From Trichostrongylus colubriformis (lineage: Eukaryota; Nematoda; Chromadorea; Rhabditida; Trichostrongylidae), in contig OZ022257.1 of assembly GCA_963978905.1 (NCBI GenBank), forward strand, positions 37,415,416 through 37,479,415: a stretch of 64,000 nt of DNA, read 5' to 3'. Of the stretch, positions 9,709 to 20,804 are shown in pieces. The notes under the pieces were generated by a model. It was not told the origin of the DNA. It saw only the letters and a list, made by a program, of their open reading frames with translations, and did not search any database. Made by a program: the position numbers and the translations under genes. The stretch's first letter is position 1; the number at the start of each line of letters is the position of its first letter.

Positions 9709-11154
9709 TTGCCTATAACGAGTATGTTCTCTTGTCAACTGATTAATGTCAATCTGTCGATCGTCGATCCCCCTGCAAAACAATGTACAGTGACCTCATG
9801 GGGAATTCCGAAGGAAGGACAGTGTTGAAGATGCCTAAGTTGTCCAAAACATGTTCCTAGGGTGGAATGACCTCTCAGTGAAAATATCATACCCCCGACA
9901 CGAAACCGCCTAGGACTCGCGCTTAAAAAATTGGAAGATTCGCTTCACTGGCGACATCGCCTGGGCGTAGGCGTCTGGTTCAATCCGTCAGCATCATATT
10001 TGTTTGCCACGGCTCAAACTACCCTCGAGAACGAGAATACATCCAAATCGGAGTATTACTATCTATTCCACTTCTCATGATTTGAACTGGTGAGGCTGGT
10101 TTAGACAAACAGCGTCAAAAATTGTAAAGATAAGGCTGTAATGAGTTTTTTTTTTCTCATCTAGGCTTTGCTCTGCGGAAGAGCTCACTGTTTTCACTAT
10201 GTTCTTCGATCCAGATTAACACATTTGTTGTAAAGTAACAAAAAGGCAATAAAATAGAAATGGAAATGTGCATTATAAATCTTTGAAAATTGTCTCAATC
10301 TTTTGAAGACGATCTTTCGTAGCTAAATCAAGTGTGCAAATAATTTGTTCAGAGATCTGTTATGGCAAAATGCAAAAGAGCGTATCTAACAAGAACCCGA
10401 ACTTGCAAAGAAGTCTTGAGCGTAAGTCCGGCTAACCACTCGGCTCTCGAGGCCCAATAAACTTTGTTTACCGTATTTATGTTGCCCTGCTACTCTTTGG
10501 AGCCTTGTAAATCTGTTCATATAGACGCACAGCAGATATGGAAAGCAGATTGGCAAGTGGCACCCCAAGCCCTATCACCGGTATGAACTTCATATCAAAA
10601 GCCCACTTCAACTACCTTACTTCCCTTGAAACAAGAAAGTCATGAAGAGGCATGTAATTATACAGCTCAACGAGTTAAACGTGTCACAATTCAGCATTCT
10701 TGAAGGCAGTGTCAGGGGTTATTCGATTGTTTCTTTTATTCAAATCTTTGGTAGTGGCTGGTGTCAGGTTCACCTCGGGAACTTACACGTCAAGCACCAC
10801 GTCACTTCGATCTATACGGCTTTAAAGGCACCGGGAGGGGGGCAAGGGCGGAATAACGTTTACAAAAACAATGGCGTGTGAAAACAAACATATGGGTTCG
10901 GTAGATACAATGTGTAACGAAATCGGTGTTGAAAAACGCGTTATAGGGCGCTATTTGCCCCCAGGGCGCGCTTCCGTCCGAACTGCAAGCTTCCATGGCC
11001 GAGCCACGCTTCGTTCATTTTAAAGCTTGTCTTCGGCCTGATGTTACCTTATTTTTGAATTATTTCCTCTTTAGACTGTTTTCTAGTGACATATTTTACT
11101 TGTTTACTTATGGATCTTCTTAAGTGTGCATTTCTATACCTGAAAATCTCAGAA
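9709..11154. repeat. No gene supported; dispersed repeat family B
   Basis: 10695-10830 (GAAGGCAGTG, TTATTCGATTGTTTC, ACTTACACGTCAAGCACCACG) is a diverged copy of 58616-58745. The rest shows no exon with convincing splice sites. Confidence 0.45.
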
Positions 11155-11373
11155 GGGTCAAATAAAGTCGCGGGGAGACGCAACATTGCGTCGACGTCGA
11201 AGCTCCTTTCCCTTACCAGGCTTAGGCTAAAATTGATACCCTCTCCTCCCACATTAAAAAGCATCTGTCAAAGCATAGGTGTCGTGTGCTTTAGGCTAAC
11301 CCTAGGAAGGGAAAGAAGCTTTGACGTGGGTGAAAATTTTGCGTCTCCCCCCCCCCCCCACTTTATTTGACCC
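11155..11373. mobile_element. GGGTC-type MITE, copy 2
   Basis: 219 bp; ends GGGTCAAATAAAGTC and the complement GGGTCAAATAAAGTG next to a long C/G run. Internal inverted blocks are the same as in the copy at 5390-5612 (AGGCTTAGGCTAA, CAAAGCTTCTTTCCC). The two copies confirm the element boundaries. Confidence 0.78.
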
Positions 11374-14300
11374 GTAAAAACATCTAGAAACAATATAAGA
11401 AAGAACAAAGTAAAAACTGAAAGGAAAAAAACAAATCTATAACAGAACCATCTTCTTTTGGCACCATGCCAAGGCGTTAAATGGCGAGTTTGTGCAATGG
11501 CGGCCACTCAAACTCGTCCACACTACGTCTGTTCTACAGTAAGCCAAAATTACCACCTCCTGATGTCTTTAATACGATATGATAAGTCTCAGCTATCATG
11601 CTCATTACTATACACCTATGTAAGTCATTCTTCGGCAAAGTCGACCGTAGAAGGTGAAGTCGGTCATCCAAAGGCGTCAGGTATTATCAGTTGCGCCGCT
11701 TTTACAGCTCGGTTGCACCTTTTTCCCCGGGAATTCGCCGCGGATAACCTTCTTAGACCTATAGTTTCCATGTAAGTGACCTCTTTTAAGGATCCTGTAC
11801 TATATAAATCGCTTAGTATGTCTGTGTGTGTCCGTCTGTCAGTCACGAAATTAGGTATTATATAAATAACGACCTGTGCAAGTGTGAGATGGATAGGGCA
11901 AGGGGCAAGAAGTTAAGACCATCTATGGACCAGGTTAAACTCCACCCATGGTGGGCGGGGACTGCACTGAATTTTCCATTTTCGGCCTGAAAATTGTTGA
12001 TTAGGTTCGAATGTACCCCAAAACGTAGGGGGAGGATGAATTCAGGTCAGCGATGAGTTCTGAGAGTTAAGAAAGAATTTTGGACATAGTGGGTAGAGAA
12101 TTCCGGGTGGTGAGCGGAGCTTTCTCGTTACATGAAAAAAACCAGTGGATATGGGACAAGTGTGGAATGGGTGAGGCATGGCAAAGAAGTAAGGAGCACC
12201 CATGCACCAGTGAGCTCCTCTCATGGTGGGCAGAGCGTGCAGTGAAATACACTGTCTTCAAGAAAAGAGCAATTTCGATCGACCCACTGACGCACATGGT
12301 GTTTCGTGCACTGTAGTGTGCGCCATCCAACGGATTTCTTGATTGCCACATTAGCCTTGATGCTGTCTCTAATTGTTGAAATGCCCCTCCTCCCCTTTCA
12401 TTGCGATAGCATCCATTCTAAATTTAACGAATCAACAATCACTATCAACAATGCTTTAATAAACAAACAAATCAGCATTTTATAAAAACCAATAGAAATT
12501 GCTCCTTGAAGACATGGGAGAACTGCTAGAAATATCGCACAACTTTTTTATCAACCCGTGTCTTCGAATATTTTCAAAAAATTCTAGTATTTCGATGAAC
12601 ATGACGAGTACCTCACAAAATTTTGGTGAGTAAAGGGTGGCTGTTGGCGACAGGCAAAAACCATATTTCCAACGATATGCTGGTTTCCGTTCCCGTAATC
12701 AGCTCTAAGGGGTCTACGTGAAGGTACGTTGCCGTTCAAAAACAGAAATAACCATTGGCACAAACCTCCCCAAAAGGTTCCGAGACTACCTCAGAGGCAT
12801 TTGAAAGTATGTGTGAACGTCAAGGTGTTCTTTTAGAAAACGAGTATGTAAACACTCGATTGGCAGTCGCCGCAAGCCACCCGGCCATGACCCGGTCCTT
12901 AATGGCCCCATTGCCAGGAATAACCACGCTGAGAAGCACTACTCACGACTAATACTGCCATGTGCGCGGTATCCGCAGATCGCGATATGTGAGCTGCTGG
13001 TAGTTGCGCTGGAGCAGAGTAGAGCGAACGGTCGTCGAGTAACAGCATGGTTACGTCACCAACATCGTTCAGATATCCCTTCTCCTTCTAATTCAAGAGA
13101 GGTACTTGTGTACATGTTTAGCATTACATTCAGCTTGACCGAAATTTTACGTGGAAAGATGTTTTTGGGACACTTCCAGTTGTGCTTTTTTGGGATTTTC
13201 TGGACTTCGTTCGAATGCGGCTCTCTTTCGTTTTTCATGTATTTGGTGTCTTATAACGCAGTTTCACTGCGCATCGTTGGCCGCTGGAAGGGTAGCATTA
13301 CATCAACGAGGAGAACCTGCCACGCGGTAAAAACATACAGTTTTGGCTCTTCGCACGCGCGCACTACAAATAGTCTTTGTAATAGCACACTGACTGATGC
13401 TTTCTCCTCAAATGGGAGTATAGACGTGTGGTGTTACGAGTCATAGCAATAACAAAGGTGAAGTTGTTGTAACCGTTTGTTGCGGGTACACAAGGGACCG
13501 AATAGCTGCAAATACAACACTGAAGCACCTCTCTTCTTTCACTACTAATATTTCGTCTTATTTTATCTTCCTGTGCTTGAGACTAACCTGAACAGTTTCC
13601 ATGAGTAAAGCCATGCCTCGCGATGAGTTGTGCGCATTATCACGACCATTACTCAGACCAGAAGCTCTGATTGACTAACTAGAGAAAAAACGAACGAGAA
13701 CTGCGATAAAAATGAGGCACCCCTAATACGACTTTGAGTAACTTGGAATGCTTGGCCCTCTCGGTATTCTCATTCCTGACTTCGTAGTGTGGAGCGTAGA
13801 TAACTCAGGTGTATCCTTTTCTCAGAGAGACTGTAAAGCTGACAATTTATGCCCGCACCTTGATGTTCTTCGTCGTTGTAACGATTTTCGAATGCCTCTC
13901 TGAGGATTGAAGTTGATTACTCCTCATATTCGCGGAAGGCTCTTTACATTATAGCATTCGAGATGTTTGCCTCAAAAACATTGACCTCAGCCTCAGGTTC
14001 AGCGACAAGCCGAGTTCCCCTGCTCAAACACCTAATCGACAAGGAAGTTTTGGTCCTTCTCCTATTTCTGATTGGTATTCTTTTTTGTTTTATGGCAATT
14101 GTCTTCTCCGAGATATGAGACAGGACGAATCATCGCTTTCAAAAAAACTAGGATACAGCATTGTTCGTCGCAGAATAGAAATGACGATAAAGTAGCAATA
14201 AAAACTTCTTCGCAGTTTCTTACAGCATGCGCTTCGATTTGGTTTTTCTCTTACGAAATTTCCATCCTGGCAGGGGTTTGTGCCAGGAAGCACAGCGAAC

Positions 14301-15028
14301 CTGAACTCGATATCCAGGCACTTTCGAAGCGAGGAAGCAAAGGAGTGACTATGAATTTCTCGTTCTTTTACAAAAAAGTCAAAGCTTCTTCCGCGCGAGG
14401 AGAACCTAAAAATTTGCATTCACGATATCCAGCTTTGCACTGAGCATACATGCCTTGGCATAGTTCTACCGACAGACCGGTTTGAAAGAATAAACTCACA
14501 GTCTCTTTTTTACCGGTAACCTACAAGCGTAAAAATCTGGCTAATATCGAAAGGGCTACTGTTCCTGTGTGCCTCCTGTGGAACTTAGCTGAATCTGTGG
14601 GCTGGCCCCTACTGAGTTTTAGGTTGGGTCATTAGATCGAAAGTTTGACTGTATGTAGCAACGAGAATGTCAGGTCAGTCCCATGAGAGATGTTTACGCC
14701 TCTCTATATAAAGCTCTAGTTGGTAGGTTGAGCTGACAGCAGACAAACGAATCAAACTTATACTTCGAATCATCGACTTTTTTCTGCCAAAACTTTGCTT
14801 CCTCCCTCCTTGGTTCCTCCTTAAGAGCAATTAACTCTTCTCTTCACCAACAACGCGAGCTTACTTCGACCGGTGACAATTGTGGAGTATATCCTCTCAG
14901 GCGGCCCTCGGTAACGAAATAACAACCTTTGAGGTGTTCCTTGAAGTATGTAAGTGAATTGTTAATCAGCCTAATTAGATACAATAACTAAATGGCGTTT
15001 GATGCCAGTAGCGCAGTGAAAAATGAAC
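11374..15028. repeat. Gene-free stretch with repeat families C and D
   Basis: 11448-11790 (CACCATGCCAAGGCGTTAAAT, AACTCGTCCACACTACGTCTG, CGGCAAAGTCGACCGTAG) recurs in part at 39636-39752 and 58745-58970. 11815-12010 (GTCTGTCAGTCACGAAATTAGG, GGCCTGAAAATTGTTGATTAGG) recurs at 17370-17585 and weakly at 22660-22760. At 14072-14443 frames are open on both strands with no decisive coding signal. Confidence 0.45.
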
Positions 15029-15031
15029 TAA

Positions 15032-17004
15032 CAAGGAAAGGCTCCCGGGTCACCGTGGCCATTCAAGATGAGTTGTATATCCTGCTATGCAGTTTCGAAC
15101 GGGGATCTCAAATCTGCCCTCCAAATCTGCTAAACGATTCTGGAAAGGAAGTTACGGAGGCCTGAAAGTCCTGAAAGATACGGAGCAAAGCGCAGGTGCT
15201 GGTCGTATATGGCTCGAGAACTTATGTTTCTAGTGGTCGGATGGAGCAGCTGGTAGCGTGACAGGCTACAAATTGAGGCATGAGGGTTCGAATCCTTGGT
15301 GCATTTGCTAGTTTTGCTTTTGCTTTGAGTGTTTTCTAAACTCTTGCAAAACGCTTTTACGCTCCATTAAAGCATCCCGTGCCCCCCCCCCCCTCCCTAA
15401 TGGGTAATCTGTTATTGGTTCTTTCCTGCATAATTGAACATTCTGCCCATCCTTTTTACCCTATTGTTCTTCGATTGTGAGGAATTTGGCGTTGTTGCGT
15501 AAAATGACTATGATATTCGTGTTTAGGGGCTCGAATTACCCCTCTGTGCAAATTTTCAGCCAAATCGGGTTTTTGGCCCAACTTCGGAAAATTGGGGGTG
15601 CCGAGGAGATAAGTAGTAGTTTTTGAATTTTTTTTACAAAAAATCATGCAACCTGAACAAAGACTATCTAGACATATCTATTACAGATGTTCATGACAAA
15701 TATGGGCGTAACAGGCGTCATATAAGGGCATCTTCCCGGCAAGGGTCAACGACTTCTCCTTGAATGGGCTGCCAACCAATAGCCCATGAATTTTCCGAAA
15801 TTCGGTCAGGTTCTCGAATTGGCTAAAAGCTTGTACAGTGGGAAAGTTCGGTCCCATAAAAACGAAAATGGATCTGATTTCTCGCGAAAACGTCTGGCTC
15901 GCGCGCCATAGACTTCCGAACGTACCCTGTAATAGACCAGTTATTCATGAAACGCTCCGTAACTCCGCCCCCTGGCCATTCAAAATCAATTATGTACGTT
16001 TCTATGTAGTTTTGAACAGGGATCACAATTCTGCCCTCCAAATCTGCTAAACGATTCTGGGAGTGGAGTTATGGAGGTTTTTCTGAACTAATAATACTAT
16101 TACGCGGTAAGTTCGGGAGCCCATAGCGCGCGAGCCAGTCGCTCTCGTGCAGAACCAGTGTGTTTTTTGTGTTCAGGGAATAAAATTATCCCAAGGAAGA
16201 GGTTTTTAGCCAATTCGAGAACTTGACCGAATTTCGGAAAAATTTAATGGGCTATTGGTTGGCAGCCCATTCAACGAAGGAGAAGTCGTTGACCTTTGCC
16301 GGGAAAATGCCCTTATATGACGCCTGTTACGCCCATATTTGTCATGAACATCTGTAATAGATATGTCTAGATAGTCTTTGTTCAGGTTGCATGATTTTTT
16401 GTAGAAAAAAAATTCAAAAACTACTACTTATCCCCTCGGCACCCCCAATTTTCCGAAGTTGGGCCAAAAACTCGATTTGGCTGAAAATTTGCACAGAGGG
16501 GTAATTCGAGCCCCTGAACACGAATATCATAGTCATTTTACGCAACAACGCCAAATTCCTCACAATCGAAGAACAATAGGGTAAAAAGGATGGGCAGAAT
16601 GTTCAATTATGCAGGAAAGAACCAATAACAGATTACACATTAGGGGGGGGGGGGGGGGGGCACGGGATGCTTTAATGGAGCGTAAAAGCGTTTTGCAAGA
16701 GTTTAGAAAACACTCAAAGCAAAAGCAAAACTAGCAAATGCATCAAGGATTCGAACCCTCATGCCCCAATTTGTACCCCGTCACGCTACCAGCTGCTCCG
16801 TCCGACCACTGGAAGTTCTCGAGCCATATACGACTAGCACCTGCGCTTTGCTCCGTATCTTTCAGGACTTTCAGGCCTCCGTAACTTCCTTTCCAGAATC
16901 GTTTAGCAGATTTGGAGGGCAGATTTGAGATCCCCGTTCGAAACTGCATAGCAGGATATACAACTCATCTTGAATGGCCACGGTGACCCGGGAGCCTTTC
17001 CTTG
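15032..17004. mobile_element. 1.97-kb palindromic element flanked by TAA
   Basis: The left arm (15032-15828) and right arm (about 16200-17004) are inverted copies with very high identity. The ends CAAGGAAAGGCTCCCGGGTC sit directly inside TAA on each side (15029-15031 and 17005-17007), a 3-base duplication of the kind made by PIF/Harbinger-like enzymes. Each arm carries a tRNA-like module, and a poly-C/poly-G tract of different length lies at the same place in each arm. The roughly 370-base spacer contains a third, diverged copy of the element's own terminus (CCTCCAAATCTGCTAAACGA). There is no transposase, so it is non-autonomous. Confidence 0.75.
15237..15305 (+). repeat. tRNA-like module in the palindrome (inverted copy at 16740-16808)
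   Basis: GGATGGAGCAGCTGGTAGCG resembles a tRNA D-arm/A box, and GAGGGTTCGAATCC is a perfect B box at tRNA spacing. The acceptor stem does not close and the anticodon stem is poor, so it looks like a Pol III promoter relic, not a tRNA gene. The inverted copy in the other arm keeps the same B box. Confidence 0.5.
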
Positions 17005-17007
17005 TAA

Positions 17008-20005
17008 GCGATCATTTTCGCTTGTGTAATATACCGGTTTTAATGAAGAAATGTAAACAGTAACTAAGTGTGGCCTGTCGACGGTTTGTCTTGCAGTTTT
17101 TACGTCTTCAAATCCGGTTTGTCTCAGAGAAACCAAGCGATAATATTCAGTCATCACGAGAATCGGTGAAAAAATAAGTTCATGATGACCATCTTAGTAC
17201 TGTGCTGTTGAACCTTGAGGAAGTATATTTTCTCGTACTGAGCTATTGGCCAAGCACACCTAGTATAACATAAAGCCAAGAGAGGGGGACCCCGGAACAA
17301 CGTGTCCGAAATTCCTATGAATATAAAAATAAAAAAAAGAAAACAAAATATGCAAAGTTAATATAAATCGCTTCATGTTTGTCTGCCCGTCCGTCTGTAC
17401 TCCCTTCTCCCTACTCTCCGCCTGCCTAGCACGAAATTCGGCACAACATGAAGAACCGCTTCTAGAATGGCGACGGTATATACATGATCCATGCTATGTG
17501 CTCCACCCGATTGGCTGGGGATGCTCTAACATGTTAGGTTTCAAAGCCGAAAATTGTTTATTCGGTTACAAAATGGCCAAAACGTGACCCGCGGTGAGAT
17601 CCTCCAACGGTGAAGTGTAATTGACCAAGCCGTTCTAGATGTAAAACGTTGCTATTGTTTCTAGAACAGTTTAGGATTGGAAGAAAACCAAGTGGTCAGT
17701 TGTGGTTATGAAAAGAAGGTCGGTTTCCAGCATGGGCGGAGGTTTCATAGAGGTGGGCGGGAATTCAATCAAAATGTTGTGGTTCTATGTTGTGGTTCCA
17801 AAATGTCAGGGAACGGGAAAAATAAATGGCTACAAAAGGAAGGCAAATGCTGTCAACGAGAAATGTGCTGGGGCCGATGTAGTCCACTATAGAATGAGTT
17901 ACACGGTGTGCTATAGTACTAATGTTAGAAAAATCCTATAATAATAAGAGGGAGGAAACTTCCATCGGACCACACCCTTATGAAAATTCATTTGTCATTG
18001 GCTGATTCCGTAGACTGTAACGATTGAAGTTATCGGTTCTCGTGTAAAGGGGCGGAAATGTCTAATGGACCACTCCAACTGATCAGAATGCTACAGAGGT
18101 AAAGATTCCGTGAAACCGTTTGCGAAAGGTAATAAGCAGTGATGTTTTGTTTCAGTGGTGATGGGCATTGAGTAAATTTCCCAGGAAGTCAAAATCCAGT
18201 CAATTACAGACGCCACGTGTGATGCGTGTGACTGATACATATTTAACTGATTTTACTGATACATATTCGCGTGACTGATACTGATGATGACTAATACGTT
18301 TCTGTGGTGGATACCCTTGTCGCAGGGTGTAAAAGGGATCAATGAGATGGTTCCAGCAGTCATGCTTTCGATGATGCAAGGGGAACTTTCCGAAAGTACT
18401 TGTTTTGGTGTCGGGCAGTTGCTAGCGATCACCTTTGGTTTTTCTAATTCATCACTGTTCAGAGCTTTATTTCGTTCACTTGTCCGTCCCACTGTCCTTC
18501 TACGGCAGGGGATCTTCGAGAAGATTTTGACAGAGATGACGAGGAATATACGTTCTATCGGGGACTGCTCACCCCTAGGGTTTCTGTAAAGAAGGTCTCT
18601 TGATGAGACCGTGTTCTTTATTCCATTCTCAACCCTTGCTATCTGAACTGTTGCGAAAAGCAGTGGATTTAGCATAAGCATCAAATGCATTGACCCATAA
18701 TCTGTCTTTGTCTCAGTATACTTGTCGCAGTACTGGTGATAGCTTCCTTATTCAGTAATGCAGAGAGGAATTCTTGCTCACGTCCATTTATAATTTTGCA
18801 ACAATTTCTTGGTCTTGTTTCTTGGCGTAAAAACAGAATTAATGGGGGAAGCGAATGATAGGTGAGAGTGATTTGTCATGCTTATATCCAAAGGCATTGT
18901 TATAAGCTGCCCGTTTTGAAAAGAGAAGGATGGTATGTAGTTCGAATTGATTCAACGTGGTCATTTGAGATAGTTTCTGAAAGAGCTTCGGCAGCTGATT
19001 ACAACTCATCTCCATATCTGCTACATATATGATGTCAACAAAATTATAACTATTTTTTCGTACAGATTTCTTACTTATGTTTAACTTACACATGTTTAGG
19101 TTAAGGCTGAAACTGTATCATAACCACATCGTCTTGAATTCAGAAGCATTTGTCCAATCATTCTTTATTCATCATGAGACTACCAGTAAGCACCCACTAG
19201 ACTTCAAGACCTGCAGCGTCAACGCCGCCATTCACCTGTTTTAGTTTAAGGCCCATTTCGTGATAATAGTGTACTTAGCTTATTAAAGCAGTAGATTGCT
19301 TGGATTACTACAAAGAGGTACGTTTTTGCGCTTTTACGGTCCTTCCACGGCGCTACACAAGCTTGAAGCCTTGCCGAGCACACCCATTCTGCTCAACTGA
19401 CCAATGGGGTTTCAACTGGATGTGGTCGGAGAGGGCTCGAGCGGATGTAGCACCGTGCGCACCTTGGCGGAGTGGATCGAAAAATAGTGCAGTATGGATC
19501 CTCATCGATAGGTCTACTGTCCCAGGAAGGTAAATGACTATCCTGATCATGAAATGTCATTATAAGGCACCAGGAGGGGTATAGTGAGAACTGGAACTGC
19601 ATACAAACCTTCCTCTTCGGAGAGGTAATTGATGCCGCAGCACAGCCTGTCGTTCTGCAGGTCATCAGCAGGGCGAGTCGCCGACGACGGCGGAACCTCG
19701 TTCGTGGTCGGCAGATACAGCTGGCCGCTCGCTCGTCTGCAATCTACCCCCGGCTAGTGACACAGAGGGACGCGAACGAGCTTTCGGGTTCCGATTTCCA
19801 AAGATTTTTGCTATTTAACTTCATTTTTCTCTACTGTTACATTGCTCAGCTCCTCTACTATCATATACCACGATTCGCCAAATTTTTCCTCCCGGTGTCT
19901 CTGAACGAAAAGGGATATGCAGCATATTTCACTGTCCCTCCGACGGTTTTGTTCAGGAGAGCAAGTGATAAATGGGTAGGTGGACATGGCAATAGCACCT
20001 ACAGT
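17008..20005. repeat. No gene supported; one copy of repeat family D
   Basis: 17370-17585 matches 11815-12010. At 18253-18690 (minus) and 18284-18589 (plus) frames are open on both strands, with no splice signals or motifs to choose between them. 19300-19750 is GC-richer than its surroundings but also undecided. Confidence 0.4.
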
Positions 20006-20161
20006 CCATTTCGGAGCGCCTGATAGGGCGTGGCCTACGGACTTGGGTGAGACAGTGTCAAATTCTCATACCCTGCCACACACTCTCACTCTCGCCACGT
20101 ATTGTCACTCACGCACTCACCCAATCCGTAAGCCACGCCCTATCAGGTGATCCGAAGTGGG
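20006..20161. mobile_element. Short palindromic MITE
   Basis: About 156 bp with 40-bp inverted ends: CCTGATAGGGCGTGGC, TACGGA, TTGGGTGAG on the left and their complement on the right, joined by a CT-rich spacer. It is non-coding. Confidence 0.7.
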
Positions 20162-20467
20162 TTGTATGTATTAATTATATTTGAGTATCTGAAAGCATGA
20201 AATGCGCTGGAACTACACAGCTTTAATTTGGTACAGTGAATATTCACGAATCAGATCTCGTGACGTTCTCGAAGAAACCAAGCGTTCAAGCCCTGTTTAA
20301 CATCTTTATAGCATTACTTAGATTCATTACAACACAGTGAAGAGCAATAGACGAATACGATGGATAACATGAGTTTTTGAAATAGGATAATCGAAACGTT
20401 GAACGTCGAAGTTGAATGGCGAACGTATCGATGTCGTTACTGGCTCGTCGACAGCCGCAACTCAGGA

Positions 20468-20804
20468 CTAACGACCGTACAATGCAGCTCCTCCCATTCC
20501 GGGATAGCCCCATCCACCGCCCCATCCACCGCCCCATCTACCGCCCCACCCGCCGCCCCATCTAGGGCGCCATCCACCGCCCCATCCACCGCCCCATCCT
20601 CCCATACCCCAAGGCCTGTACCATCCTCCATAGCCCATACCGAACTGACGCTTCACTCGCACTGCCCTAAAAAAGTTAAAACCCTCAAGGCTCCTAGAAC
20701 TTATGATACCAAATCGTACGACATTACCTATGGAACTCGTCCTCAGATGAAGGATAAGCGAACATGGAACTTATAACCAGTAGCAGAACGAATAGCAGGC
20801 GCAT
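20468..20804 (-). CDS. Secreted Gly/Trp-rich peptide precursor (two exons)
   Basis: Exons 20728-20804 and 20468-20666; 91 residues. Exon 1 encodes a signal peptide (MRLLFVLLLVISSMFA) and a short acidic spacer ending SSEDEFH. A 61-base phase-2 intron with GTAATG donor and TTTTTTAG acceptor splits an Arg codon. Exon 2 starts AVRVKR, a furin-type RxKR processing site, then QFGMGYGGWYRPWGM and a run of GGGW units with single Arg and Pro breaks, ending ALYGR. TTTCAG lies five bases before the ATG, a likely trans-splice acceptor. The mature part recalls nematode GGW/GGY neuropeptide-like antimicrobial peptides, which are epidermal and induced by infection; that role is inferred by analogy. The second gene of this design is at 54097-54422. 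Confidence 0.85.

Noticed and set aside
14072..14443. Overlapping 123- and 109-codon ORFs on opposite strands
   Set aside because: Both strands are open, neither has splice signals or a recognisable motif; treated as chance.
15237..15305. Functional tRNA gene in the palindrome
   Set aside because: The B box is perfect, but the acceptor and anticodon stems do not pair and the sequence is repeated inverted within a transposon.
18253..18690. 145-codon minus ORF with a 101-codon plus ORF inside it
   Set aside because: No domain, no clean start or splice context, and both strands open.
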